Source: Candidatus Neomicrothrix sp. UBA2517 (GTDB lineage: Bacteria > Actinomycetota > Acidimicrobiia > Acidimicrobiales > UBA8592). Taken from it: a stretch of DNA of 12,175 bases. This document shows, piece after piece, positions 1 through 7,190 of this stretch. The notes beneath the pieces are model-generated. The model was not told the DNA's origin. It did no database searches and was given only the letters and a program-made list of their open reading frames with translations. The stretch lies in contig DDNP01000033.1 of assembly GCA_002341185.1 (NCBI GenBank), positions 67,216 to 79,390 on the forward strand. The letters run 5' to 3'. The stretch's first letter is position 1, and each line of letters begins with the position of its first letter. Made by a program: the position numbers and the translations under genes.

Positions 1-78
1 TGCTGATCCAGATGCTGATCCAGAGCTGGAGCCTGAGCTAGATGCTGAGGCTGAGCTTGAACTAGAACCGGAACCTGA
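1..78. repeat. Degenerate hexanucleotide repeat encoding a (Ser-X)n linker
   Basis: Thirteen consecutive hexamers, read on the minus strand, each start with a Ser codon of the TCN type followed by a Gly, Ser or Ala codon. They give (Ser-Gly/Ser/Ala)13 in the lipoprotein linker. The outermost copy is exact: the 12-mer tgctgatccaga occurs at 1-12 and again at 13-24. The array may continue past the window edge. Confidence 0.7.
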
Positions 79-201
79 TGAACTCTCTGAACTGTCGAGG
101 TCTCTAACTGATCCTCCGTCATCATCACCACAACTAGCTGCGATTAAGCTGAATACAGCTACAACCGGCAAGGCTAATAGTAAATATTTTTTGGATTTCA
201 A
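1..201 (-). CDS. N-terminal part of a secreted lipoprotein (partial, runs off the window)
   Basis: The visible 67 residues start with a basic, hydrophobic signal peptide (MKSKKYLLLALPVVAVFSL) and a lipobox IAASC, giving a lipidated Cys at about residue 24. GDDDGG and a long Ser-rich low-complexity linker follow. This is the usual N-terminus of actinobacterial substrate-binding or other anchored lipoproteins. The functional domain is beyond base 1, so the role is unknown. I chose the TTG at 201-199 because a good Shine-Dalgarno (GGAGG, bases 211-207) lies 5 nt before it. An in-frame ATG at 213-211 would add four residues (MEEI), but it overlaps that ribosome site. The gene reads away from 312-1934 on the same strand, with about 110 bp between them holding a near-palindrome at 234-252. 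Confidence 0.75.
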   Translation of the reverse strand, partial: MKSKKYLLLALPVVAVFSLIAASCGDDDGGSVRDLDSSESSSGSGSSSSSASASSSGSSSGSASGSA

Positions 202-233
202 AATTTCCTCCATTTATTGGGGTATAAGGGTTA

Positions 234-252
234 CCTAACATACTATCTTAGG
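234..252. promoter_or_regulatory. 19-bp near-perfect palindrome upstream of the lipoprotein gene
   Basis: CCTAACATACTATCTTAGG is a dyad around base 243 with only one mismatched pair (C/C at positions 6 and 14). It lies 21-51 bp upstream of the two possible lipoprotein starts, in the 110-bp gap between this gene and the flippase-GT2 gene, so it may be an operator. TTAGG is also the conserved end of the 19-bp element found elsewhere in the window, but here the half-sites point the opposite way from a DtxR box. Confidence 0.4.
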
Positions 253-311
253 CAAGCTTTTTAAAACTGCAACACTGTCTACCAAATTAATAATTCGGGT
301 CTAGCAATGGC

Positions 312-1934
312 TTAAACACTGTTGAGTTCTTTGTAAACAGCTGGAACAACTTTCCGTAGATACGGGAAAAGTTTAATGAAACTTTCACCCGTGGTTCGGA
401 AATGATAGCTAATGGGGACCTCAAGATAAACGTACCCTTTTGCAAGCAGGTCTAATGTAATGATTTGTGCGTAATTAAAATCGTGAATTACTTCTGCAGA
501 TTCGGCCGCTGCTGGAGAGAATGCTCGGTACCCGCTTTGTCCATCTGTAATTTTGCGTCTTGCAATAATTGATAGGATTTTTGTAAGTACAAGATTACCA
601 AATCGTCGATGTGGTCGCATAAATTCAATGTCGCCGAGAAATCTGCTTCCGACAACGTAATCTGCTTGTTCTTTGAGGATAGGAGCAACAAGGTTTTCTA
701 GTTCCTCAGGAGGGTATTCACCATCTGCATCTGCAAAAACTATGGCGCTTGATTGGCGTCTTACTCCTTCAGATAAACCGACTCTGACAGCAGCACCTAG
801 TCCCTGATTAGATTCAAGTGAAATAACTTCTGCGCCTGCCTGTTTTGCTATCTCAGCTGTTTTGTCTGCCGACCCATCGTCTATGACTAAGCACTGGACG
901 GGTAATCCGCAGACGGTTTGTGGGACACGGTTAATGCAGTCGCCGACGGCGTCTTCTTCGTTAAATGCTGGCAAAAATAGCAGGATAGGATTGTCTGGGT
1001 TGTGGCTTTGGGGAAGGAGTTCTTTTGTTCTTTGTAATCTAAACCTGCCTATGAAACTTGGCTGGGGAGAAATCATTGCTACTGCTCCAGCTATTAATGA
1101 ATAGGCTGTTTTAAGCGCATGTGCAGTTAAAGATGCAACAAGAGCTATTTCGGCGTCGTACCCCAGAGTTACATAAGCGGCAACCGCGGCTGCTTCATAT
1201 GTTCCAAACCCGCCTGGGGCTATAGCAGCGATTTGGGCTGCTACGGCAACAGTTGTTACAAGTAATGCATCGGGCCAAGAGACATCGAGTCCGGCCCAGT
1301 GAGCGCTTTGCCAAACTAAAACTGATTCTAAGATCCACGCAATAGCAGTAAGTCCTATAGCTGTTGGCCCAGGTAGGGTAACGGCATCATTTCTTTCAAC
1401 TATTCCCTTTAACCATTTCCAAGATGTGATAGCGATCGCAAGCACTAGCCCAACAACCAACCAACCAAACCAGCCAAGGATGTCAGAAAAAGCTGATGGA
1501 GCAATAATGACTCCGATCGCAATTAAAGACAAAATATCTGCAGATCGTAATGTGAGTGTAGAAGCCGTTGCAGCGTCAAGAGATATGTCACTTCTTTTAG
1601 TGATACTTACGACTCTTAGGGGCTCACCAAGGCGTAGTGGGAGAACATGGTTTGCTCCAAGCGACAAATGAATGCCAGCGAGGCTTTGCCCTAAAGACAT
1701 TGATGGCAACACTTTTTTCCAGGCAATCGCCCTTAGGATAAATGCAATTAGAAATGCAGAGATGGCAATAACCACTTCTGCTGGCTTGTCGCTGGCTTGC
1801 TGGAGCGCATCTTTAAATGCCGTGTAGTCGAGAAGCTGAAAGATGATGATACCAGCAACCAAAAAACTGATTATGGAAAAACCAGCGATAACTTTTGGGT
1901 CATTGATCTTACTGTGTTTAAAAGAAAAATTCAT
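312..1934 (-). CDS. Flippase-like membrane domain fused to a GT2 glycosyltransferase
   Basis: A 540-aa, two-part protein. Residues ~15-290 form a polytopic UPF0104 / lysylphosphatidylglycerol-synthase-type membrane domain with its signature stretches PLRLGEPLR (99-107) and APGGFGTYEAA (239-249). Residues ~316-540 are a cytoplasmic GT2 domain like dolichol-phosphate mannose synthase: PAFNEE (322-327), DDGS (352-355), the metal/nucleotide-binding ADADGEYPPE (401-410), GSRF (429-432) and DGQSGYRAF (464-472). No membrane segment follows the GT2 domain. From family knowledge the GT2 part would move a sugar from a nucleotide donor to a polyprenyl phosphate, and the membrane part may handle the lipid product. 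Donor and acceptor cannot be read from the sequence. It diverges from fbpA across 57 bp. The ATG lies 6 nt after TAACAT, a possible -10, with no Shine-Dalgarno, so it may be leaderless. Confidence 0.88.
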   Translation of the reverse strand: MNFSFKHSKINDPKVIAGFSIISFLVAGIIIFQLLDYTAFKDALQQASDKPAEVVIAISAFLIAFILRAIAWKKVLPSMSLGQSLAGIHLSLGANHVLPLRLGEPLRVVSITKRSDISLDAATASTLTLRSADILSLIAIGVIIAPSAFSDILGWFGWLVVGLVLAIAITSWKWLKGIVERNDAVTLPGPTAIGLTAIAWILESVLVWQSAHWAGLDVSWPDALLVTTVAVAAQIAAIAPGGFGTYEAAAVAAYVTLGYDAEIALVASLTAHALKTAYSLIAGAVAMISPQPSFIGRFRLQRTKELLPQSHNPDNPILLFLPAFNEEDAVGDCINRVPQTVCGLPVQCLVIDDGSADKTAEIAKQAGAEVISLESNQGLGAAVRVGLSEGVRRQSSAIVFADADGEYPPEELENLVAPILKEQADYVVGSRFLGDIEFMRPHRRFGNLVLTKILSIIARRKITDGQSGYRAFSPAAAESAEVIHDFNYAQIITLDLLAKGYVYLEVPISYHFRTTGESFIKLFPYLRKVVPAVYKELNSV

Positions 1935-1940
1935 TACAAT

Positions 1941-1946
1941 ATGTTA
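1941..1946 (-). promoter_or_regulatory. Possible -10 of a leaderless promoter for the flippase-GT2 gene
   Basis: On the minus strand TAACAT (TANNNT type) is followed by exactly six bases and then the ATG at 1934, which would put transcription start at the start codon. No convincing -35 is seen. It overlaps the 19-bp element at 1944-1962 by three bases. Confidence 0.35.
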
Positions 1947-1962
1947 GGGTAGCTTTACATTT
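1944..1962. promoter_or_regulatory. Copy 1 of a shared 19-bp element, DtxR/IdeR-box-like, at the fbpA promoter
   Basis: TTAGGGTAGCTTTACATTT agrees with the classical IdeR/DtxR box (TTAGGTTAGGCTAACCTAA) at 12 of 19 positions and closely resembles the elements at 7128-7146 and 8598-8616. It contains the -35 hexamer of fbpA and touches the -10 of the divergent gene, so a bound repressor could block both. Operator function is inferred. Confidence 0.45.
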
Positions 1963-1983
1963 TTTGAAAAGTCAGGATATGAT
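1954..1983 (+). promoter_or_regulatory. Promoter of the fbpA-fbpB-glycosyltransferase operon
   Basis: TTTACA (1954-1959, five of six matches to TTGACA), an 18-bp spacer and TATGAT (1978-1983, five of six matches to TATAAT). The fbpA ATG begins 8 bases after the -10 and no Shine-Dalgarno fits in between, so the mRNA is probably leaderless or nearly so. Confidence 0.55.
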
Positions 1984-1991
1984 TCTTTGTC

Positions 1992-3059
1992 ATGACAACC
2001 CGAATTTTTCTTTCAACAGTTTTAATAGCCTCTCTACTATTTGGATGTGGAGGTGGAGATCCAGAGTTCCTTGATGGACGTGCTGCAGAAATCTATAGCG
2101 GTGAATGCTCCGGAGGTAATGGCAATTCAGTAACCATTTATTCTGGAAGAACCGAAAATCTGATCAATCCAGTACTTGAAGCCTTTGCATGTGAAACAGG
2201 AACCAGCGTTCAAGTGCGTTGGGGTTCCTCTATTGATTTGGCGCTACTTCTTAATGAGGAAGGCTCGAAGACACAGGCAGATGTTTTCCTTTCACGGTCC
2301 CCAGGACCAGTAGGGTACTTGGAGTCTAAAGACTTACTTGGCCAGATCGGGGAAGATGTTCTTTCGCTAGTAGATGAACAAAATCATTCTGCTACAGGAA
2401 CATGGATCGGTTTTTCAGGTCGGAAGCGTGTGTTGGTCTACAACACTGATGAGTTCAGTCCCGAAACATTACCCGATTCAGTTTTTGATTTAACAGATCC
2501 AAAATTTAAAGGCAAGGTTGCTATTCCTGGAACAAATGGATCTTTCGTAGACTGGTTCACAGTCTTCATTGACCAATATGGAGAAGAAACCGCCACACAA
2601 TGGCTAAATGACATGGTCGATAATGATGCGAGATATTACCCCAATAATCGATCAATTGTTGAAGCTGCAGGCCGAGGCGAAATATCAATGGGATTGGTTA
2701 ACCATTACTACAACTATCAAGAAGTAGCTGCTAACCCAGATACTCATAAGGCTTTGAACTACAGCTTTAATGATAATGACATCGGTTCTCTCCTTGTGAT
2801 TACGGCTGCTACAAAACTTGCATCATCTGAGAACGCTGAAGCTGCTGAAGACCTTCTTGCATATCTATTAACTGCTCCTGTTCAACAGTACTTTACTGAC
2901 CGGACATTTGAGTATCCCCTAGCAGCTGGAGTATTACCCAATGCTGCGCTTCCTGCGTTAACAGCGCTTGAAATTGGGTCAGTTGATTTTGATAAACTTG
3001 GCGGAGGTTTTGAAGAAGCGTCGCGAATTGTTGAGGCAAGTGGCATCCTTAATAGGTGA
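1992..3059 (+). CDS. fbpA: Fbp-type iron(III) ABC transporter substrate-binding lipoprotein
   Basis: A 355-aa lipid-anchored binding protein. Signal peptide 1-18 ends in the lipobox LLFGC, so Cys19 is the lipidation site. The mature part has the FbpA/transferrin-like fold landmarks: VTIYSGR (47-53), DVFLSRSPG (97-105), GTWIGFSGRKRVLVYN (136-151), DLTDPKFKGKVAIPG (166-180), the iron-ligand region GLVNHYYNY (234-242, adjacent tyrosines 239 and 240) and EYPL (307-310). It would bind ferric iron outside the membrane and pass it to the permease. It overlaps that permease gene by four bases (GTGA). Cys39 and Cys67 in the mature N-terminus could form a disulfide. Iron is the best-supported ligand from the paired tyrosines, but other Fbp-like proteins bind other ligands. 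Confidence 0.9.
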   Translation: MTTRIFLSTVLIASLLFGCGGGDPEFLDGRAAEIYSGECSGGNGNSVTIYSGRTENLINPVLEAFACETGTSVQVRWGSSIDLALLLNEEGSKTQADVFLSRSPGPVGYLESKDLLGQIGEDVLSLVDEQNHSATGTWIGFSGRKRVLVYNTDEFSPETLPDSVFDLTDPKFKGKVAIPGTNGSFVDWFTVFIDQYGEETATQWLNDMVDNDARYYPNNRSIVEAAGRGEISMGLVNHYYNYQEVAANPDTHKALNYSFNDNDIGSLLVITAATKLASSENAEAAEDLLAYLLTAPVQQYFTDRTFEYPLAAGVLPNAALPALTALEIGSVDFDKLGGGFEEASRIVEASGILNR

Positions 3060-4660
3060 CACAAATAGAAATTAAGCGGGGCGCCCCAATTGGATTAAGG
3101 GCAGTTGTATTTGCGCTTGCCGTTCTATTTAGCTTTCCTGGCATCTATCTGATTTGGCGAAACTTAACGGAAGATTCAGACCCTATAAGCCTTATTGGTA
3201 CTGAGAGAATACTTTCTCCACTCTGGAGATCCGTATCACTAGCACTAGCTGTATCTGCTACAACTGCTGTAGTAGGAACATTACTCGCATGGTTTACGAG
3301 CCGCACTGACATATATGGTTGCAAAGTATGGAAGGTGCTCCTTCCTATCCCATTGGTATTCCCAACATTTCTCGGCGCAGCGGCTTTTATTAGAACAATG
3401 AATCCAGGTGGACTGGCGAATCGATTCCTATCAACACTAGGAGTGGAACAAACAATTGAAATGAGAGGTTTTTTTGGGGCGTGGCTTGTTTTAACATTAT
3501 TTTGTTACCCATATGTGTATCTTCCAGTAGCCGCTCGCTTTCGACAATTACCACGATCCTTAGAAGAAAGTTCACGTGTCCTTGGTCAATCACCAATTAA
3601 AACATTTCAGAAAATAGTTCTCCCTCAAGCTGGTCCAGTCATTGCAGCAGGGACACTCATTGTTTTCCTATATACGATCAGTGATTTCGGCGCTGTTCAA
3701 TTAATGAGGTACGACACGCTGACTCGAAGCATCTTTACAGCCCAACTCGCGAACCAATCAGTAGCACTTGCACTAAGTCTCATATTGTTGCTTTTAGCAG
3801 GCGTGATTGTTCTTTCTGAGCGAATATTTTCTCGTGTTGCTTTTAAAACAGATGAAGTAGTCATGGGCAAATCACTTGAGTATGAGTTGGGGAAATGGCG
3901 AACACCTGCATTCATCTTCACGACGTTCGTTAGTCTCCTTTCTATCGGGGCTCCTCTTCTAGCTATAGGTGATTGGGCTTCAGATGGCATTTTCCGCTCA
4001 ACCGTTGGCGGACGTCCGCTTACTATTGACCGTGAACAGGTATGGGAATCTTCTTGGAACACATTATCAATAAGTGTGCTGGCTGGAATCGCAGCTGTTC
4101 TCGCGGTGCTTCCGGTTGCGTACATTGTCGCAAAGTACAAGTCACGAATTGGAAGTTTTTCTCATGCAGTTGTCATAGCAACTTTTGCTTTGCCTGGATT
4201 GCTAATTGCTTTAGCAATGCGTTTTTGGACCTTGCGGACGGATTGGGCGTTTGACTTATTAAATAACACAAAAGCGTTACTCATATTTTCATATGTTGTG
4301 CGCTTTGGGTCTCTTGCAATGGGTGTTGTCCTTCTTGCGGTTGCAGCAGTTCCTCAACGATTACAGGATGCAGGAAGAACTCTTGGAGTTCAACGAGGAT
4401 CCAGGTTCCTCAGAATTGACCTCCCATTGATGACTCCTGGTCTTGGAGCTGCAGCGGGTTTAGTCATTCTTTCTACTATGAAGGAATTACCAATTACGCT
4501 TCTTATCTCTCCCCTTGGCTTCTCCACGCTTGCAACAAGAATATTTAGTTCCTTTGAAGACGCATTTGTTGCTGAAGCTGGCATTATGGCACTTGTGCTT
4601 GTGCTCATATCATTTGTGCTCACCTGGTTTTTAGTTATTCGAAAAGCTGACCATTTCTGA
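3056..4660 (+). CDS. fbpB: Fbp-type iron ABC transporter permease (two fused permease domains)
   Basis: A 534-aa integral membrane protein made of two consecutive BPD-transporter permease domains, the usual FbpB/AfuB layout of about 12 membrane segments. Each half has an EAA loop that contacts the ATPase: residues ~169-191 (LEESSRVLGQSP...KIVLPQ) and ~436-458 (LQDAGRTLGVQRG...RIDLPL). The GTG start overlaps the fbpA stop (GTGA), so the two are probably translationally coupled. The stop overlaps the next gene's ATG by one base (TGATG). No ATP-binding subunit (FbpC) is encoded next to it or anywhere in the window, so the ATPase must be supplied from elsewhere or shared. Confidence 0.9.
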   Translation: MTQIEIKRGAPIGLRAVVFALAVLFSFPGIYLIWRNLTEDSDPISLIGTERILSPLWRSVSLALAVSATTAVVGTLLAWFTSRTDIYGCKVWKVLLPIPLVFPTFLGAAAFIRTMNPGGLANRFLSTLGVEQTIEMRGFFGAWLVLTLFCYPYVYLPVAARFRQLPRSLEESSRVLGQSPIKTFQKIVLPQAGPVIAAGTLIVFLYTISDFGAVQLMRYDTLTRSIFTAQLANQSVALALSLILLLLAGVIVLSERIFSRVAFKTDEVVMGKSLEYELGKWRTPAFIFTTFVSLLSIGAPLLAIGDWASDGIFRSTVGGRPLTIDREQVWESSWNTLSISVLAGIAAVLAVLPVAYIVAKYKSRIGSFSHAVVIATFALPGLLIALAMRFWTLRTDWAFDLLNNTKALLIFSYVVRFGSLAMGVVLLAVAAVPQRLQDAGRTLGVQRGSRFLRIDLPLMTPGLGAAAGLVILSTMKELPITLLISPLGFSTLATRIFSSFEDAFVAEAGIMALVLVLISFVLTWFLVIRKADHF

Positions 4661-6123
4661 TGCGTTCTTTTAAACTGAAATTACTTTTCGTTTTCTTAAG
4701 CACGTTACTTGTAGCTGTGACCGCGATTAACGCTCGAGCTACATATGGTGCGAAAATTAGTGTGGATGAACCCCAATATTTATTAACTGCGTTAAGCCTT
4801 GCAGAAGATTTTGATCTTGATATAAGTGATGAACTTGATGAGCAACGGTATTTGCCGTTTCATGAGTTGCGATTAAATCAACAAACAATAGATTTGAATG
4901 ACTCTGGGCAAAGGATAAGCCCACATGATCCATTGCTTCCTCTTTTGCTTTCGATACCGATGGGTCTTGGTGGCTGGCTGGCTTCAAAGATTGCCTTAGC
5001 AGTATTAGCTGCAATCACAGCGGCCGCTACGCTCTGGGTTGCTGTTAGACGGTTTAATATATCGGCAAATATTGCAACAGCTGTTGTTGCAATACTTTAC
5101 GCGTCTCCGCCGATGACATCGTACGCAACACAGATTTATCCAGAGATACCAGCAGCGCTTGCTCTCATAACGTCATTAGGGATTATCACTGGAACAGCCA
5201 CGCGTGCGAATATCATTGCTTTAACTTTTTCGTTAACAGCATTGCCTTGGCTGTCAGTAAAGTACGTTCCGGTAACAGCTGCGTTAGTAGCGTATTTTCT
5301 CTACAAGAATTGGCGCAACGAAAAAAAGAAGACATATTTTTTCACAGCAGTCATGGCAATTTCCGCCATAGTTTATCTCATAATTCACAAACGCATTTAT
5401 GGAGGATGGACTGTTTATGCAACTGGGGATCATTTCGTGAATGGCGAATTCGAAGTAGTAGGGCGAAACCCAAATATAGGAGCGCGAACACGACGACTAT
5501 CTGGCCTTTTATTAGATAAAGAGTTTGGTTTAATTCCATGGACACCAGCTTTTATTGCTTTGATCCCTGCATTTGCATTCATGATAAAAGAACGTTTCAA
5601 GGAAACGAGTTCGCTTCTCTTATGTGTCTGTGTTGGATGGGCTGTAGCTACATGGGTTGCATTAACCATGCACGGTTGGTGGTGGCCAGGTCGGCAACTT
5701 GTCGTTATTTTGCCAGCAGTAATCATTTCAATGGCGATGCTTGCAGAAAAATTCAGACTATGGAGATGGTTCATTTACCTTGGTGGGATTTCGGGGACTG
5801 CAGCATGGCTATGGTTGGCGTTTGAGGCGACAACAGATCGCCGAACTCTTGTAGTCGATTTTCACGAAACGACGTATCCCATCTACAGGGCATTGTCATC
5901 TATCCTCCCTGACTTCACGAATTACGACCAGTCAGCGCTCTTACTAAACACTATTTGGTTACTTGGAATAGTGTTCTTTTCCATTCTGACTCTTGTATCT
6001 ACATCAGGTTCTTCTCCCACGAAATCTTTTATTCGATATGAAACAAAAACGCAGACACTTAAAATTCAAGGGACAAGAACCAAATTAAAGATTTCTAAAC
6101 AGGTATCTGAACACGCTCAATAA
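4660..6123 (+). CDS. Multi-span GT-C type (PMT/ArnT-like) membrane glycosyltransferase
   Basis: A 487-aa polytopic membrane protein. After the first membrane segment (~7-25) comes an extracytoplasmic loop with the acidic pair D36-E37 in SVDEPQYL, the position of the catalytic acidic residue in GT-C enzymes, and HDPLLPLLL (89-97). Later landmarks are QIYPEIPAAL (158-167), GLLLDKEFGLIPWTP (282-296) and HGWWWPGRQL (338-347). A basic, probably cytoplasmic tail follows ~450. GT-C enzymes use polyprenyl-phosphate-linked sugars outside the membrane, which fits a GT2 partner such as the 312-1934 product. The ATG overlaps the fbpB stop (TGATG), so it is co-expressed with the iron transporter. Acceptor and sugar are unknown. 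Its stop is 3 bp from the stop of the convergent epimerase. Confidence 0.7.
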   Translation: MRSFKLKLLFVFLSTLLVAVTAINARATYGAKISVDEPQYLLTALSLAEDFDLDISDELDEQRYLPFHELRLNQQTIDLNDSGQRISPHDPLLPLLLSIPMGLGGWLASKIALAVLAAITAAATLWVAVRRFNISANIATAVVAILYASPPMTSYATQIYPEIPAALALITSLGIITGTATRANIIALTFSLTALPWLSVKYVPVTAALVAYFLYKNWRNEKKKTYFFTAVMAISAIVYLIIHKRIYGGWTVYATGDHFVNGEFEVVGRNPNIGARTRRLSGLLLDKEFGLIPWTPAFIALIPAFAFMIKERFKETSSLLLCVCVGWAVATWVALTMHGWWWPGRQLVVILPAVIISMAMLAEKFRLWRWFIYLGGISGTAAWLWLAFEATTDRRTLVVDFHETTYPIYRALSSILPDFTNYDQSALLLNTIWLLGIVFFSILTLVSTSGSSPTKSFIRYETKTQTLKIQGTRTKLKISKQVSEHAQ

Positions 6124-6126
6124 GTT

Positions 6127-7077
6127 TTAAGCTGACGGAACTAAATTATCTCTCAGTGACAAATATTGGCTGTGGAGGCCATCAATGAGGGAAGTTGATG
6201 CCTGCCACTCAAGTGCCTCTTTCGTGTTCTGCGTTGATGCCATGGTTACTTGAGGGTCGCCTGGAGGCAATGGAAAATTATCTATACGTGGTTGAGATCC
6301 AGTTATTTCTTGGATCATTTGAATAACGTCATTAAGTGATGCGGAGATGCCACCACCGATATCGAATGCTTCCAAACTTGATATGTCAAGATGAAAACCA
6401 GCACGTATTGTGGCCTCAACAACATCGTTGACGAACGTAAACTCTCTTGATTGGGTTCCATCTCCTCGTAGCGGGAATCTATAGGAACCAGGAAGAGAAG
6501 CGCGAAATAGTCTATTCATCGCCATGTCAGGTCTTTGACGTGGACCGTACACAGTGAAATAACGAAGCGGGACCAAGCTTAACCCTCGTTCATGATAAAC
6601 GGTTGCGAGTTGTTCACACGCAGCTTTCGATACACCGTATGGGCTTATGGGCTGAATCTGCCTACCTTCATCTTTAGCTGTTGATCCATAGATTGATGAA
6701 CTTGAGGCAAAAGCTACTCTTCTGACATTTGTTTCAAGTCCTGCTTCAAAAATTCGCTGTGTCCCGTATATGTTGATCTCTACATTGTCTAGGAAGCCGT
6801 TACCCCAAGAATCTTGTACGCCGGGCCTTGCTGCTAAGTGAAATACCGTATCGCCTTCTTCAAATAAAGATGAAAAGTTAATGGTTCTGATGTCATCTTT
6901 AATGAGTTCAAATGAATGGTGTGCTAAAGAATGCTCTAGGTTTTTGTATTTAGTGTCTGGGTCATACCAGTGATCAAAATTATCGATACCTATAACGGTG
7001 TAGTCTCTCTTTAGGAGCTCTTCTGATAGGTGGGATCCTATAAATCCGGCCACACCGGTAATAATTGCACGTGTCAT
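6127..7077 (-). CDS. NAD-dependent nucleotide-sugar epimerase/dehydratase (extended SDR)
   Basis: A 316-aa extended short-chain dehydrogenase. The Rossmann motif is GVAGFIG (8-14), with the NAD ribose-binding acidic residue in IDNF (D32). LAARPGVQDS (81-90) follows. Catalytic residues are the Ser in ASSSSIYG (124-131) and Y147xxxK151 in SPYGVSK. The substrate side includes RYFTVYGPRQRPDMA (172-186) and the REFTFVNDVV segment (211-220). It most resembles UDP-glucose/UDP-glucuronate 4-epimerases, and would act in the cytoplasm to make a UDP-sugar for the neighbouring glycosyltransferases; the exact sugar cannot be told. It is divergent from the FAD oxidoreductase across 113 bp that contain a long inverted repeat. 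No Shine-Dalgarno is seen before the ATG. Confidence 0.88.
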   Translation of the reverse strand: MTRAIITGVAGFIGSHLSEELLKRDYTVIGIDNFDHWYDPDTKYKNLEHSLAHHSFELIKDDIRTINFSSLFEEGDTVFHLAARPGVQDSWGNGFLDNVEINIYGTQRIFEAGLETNVRRVAFASSSSIYGSTAKDEGRQIQPISPYGVSKAACEQLATVYHERGLSLVPLRYFTVYGPRQRPDMAMNRLFRASLPGSYRFPLRGDGTQSREFTFVNDVVEATIRAGFHLDISSLEAFDIGGGISASLNDVIQMIQEITGSQPRIDNFPLPPGDPQVTMASTQNTKEALEWQASTSLIDGLHSQYLSLRDNLVPSA

Positions 7078-7093
7078 TATTTTAAAAAATTAT

Positions 7094-7143
7094 TGTAAAG
7101 TTATTCAAGCCTAGTTTACGTAACTAATTAGGCTTACTTTACA
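7094..7143. promoter_or_regulatory. Long interrupted inverted repeat in a divergent control region
   Basis: Left arm TGTAAAGT (7094-7101) + TATTC + AAGCCTA (7107-7113); right arm TAGGCTT (7129-7135) directly followed by ACTTTACA (7136-7143). All 15 arm positions pair, apart from the 5-base insertion on the left. The 15-bp centre contains TTACGTAA, itself a perfect palindrome. It lies between the epimerase start (7077) and the oxidoreductase start (7191), so it is well placed to control both. I could not define standard -35/-10 pairs here. Confidence 0.55.
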
Positions 7144-7146
7144 TAA
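7128..7146. promoter_or_regulatory. Copy 2 of the shared 19-bp element
   Basis: TTAGGCTTACTTTACATAA matches copy 1 at 14 of 19 positions and the reverse complement of copy 3 at 16 of 19. It forms most of the right arm of the inverted repeat at 7094-7143; the left arm is a second, interrupted version in the opposite orientation. Confidence 0.45.
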
Positions 7147-7190
7147 TGGAGAGAAAGACGACAACCTAATGGTTTTATTTGGAACACAGT

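Noticed and set aside
3697..4140. A 147-codon open frame on the minus strand inside the permease gene
   Set aside because: It lies opposite clear FbpB sequence, has no promoter or ribosome site, and its composition is that of an antisense shadow.
5430..5774. Open frames on both strands inside the GT-C gene (also 5247-5519 and 5538-5825)
   Set aside because: The GT-C frame is continuous through this region with family motifs; the others carry no recognisable domain and no start signals.
6121..6129. A bidirectional terminator between the convergent GT-C and epimerase genes
   Set aside because: Only 3 bp separate the stop codons and I see no stem with a T run at the junction.
7138..7167. TTTACA as a -35 for the oxidoreductase gene, as at fbpA
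   Set aside because: No TATAAT-like box occurs 16-19 bp downstream; the nearest TAAT is 23 bp away, so the region is described only as an inverted repeat and element.
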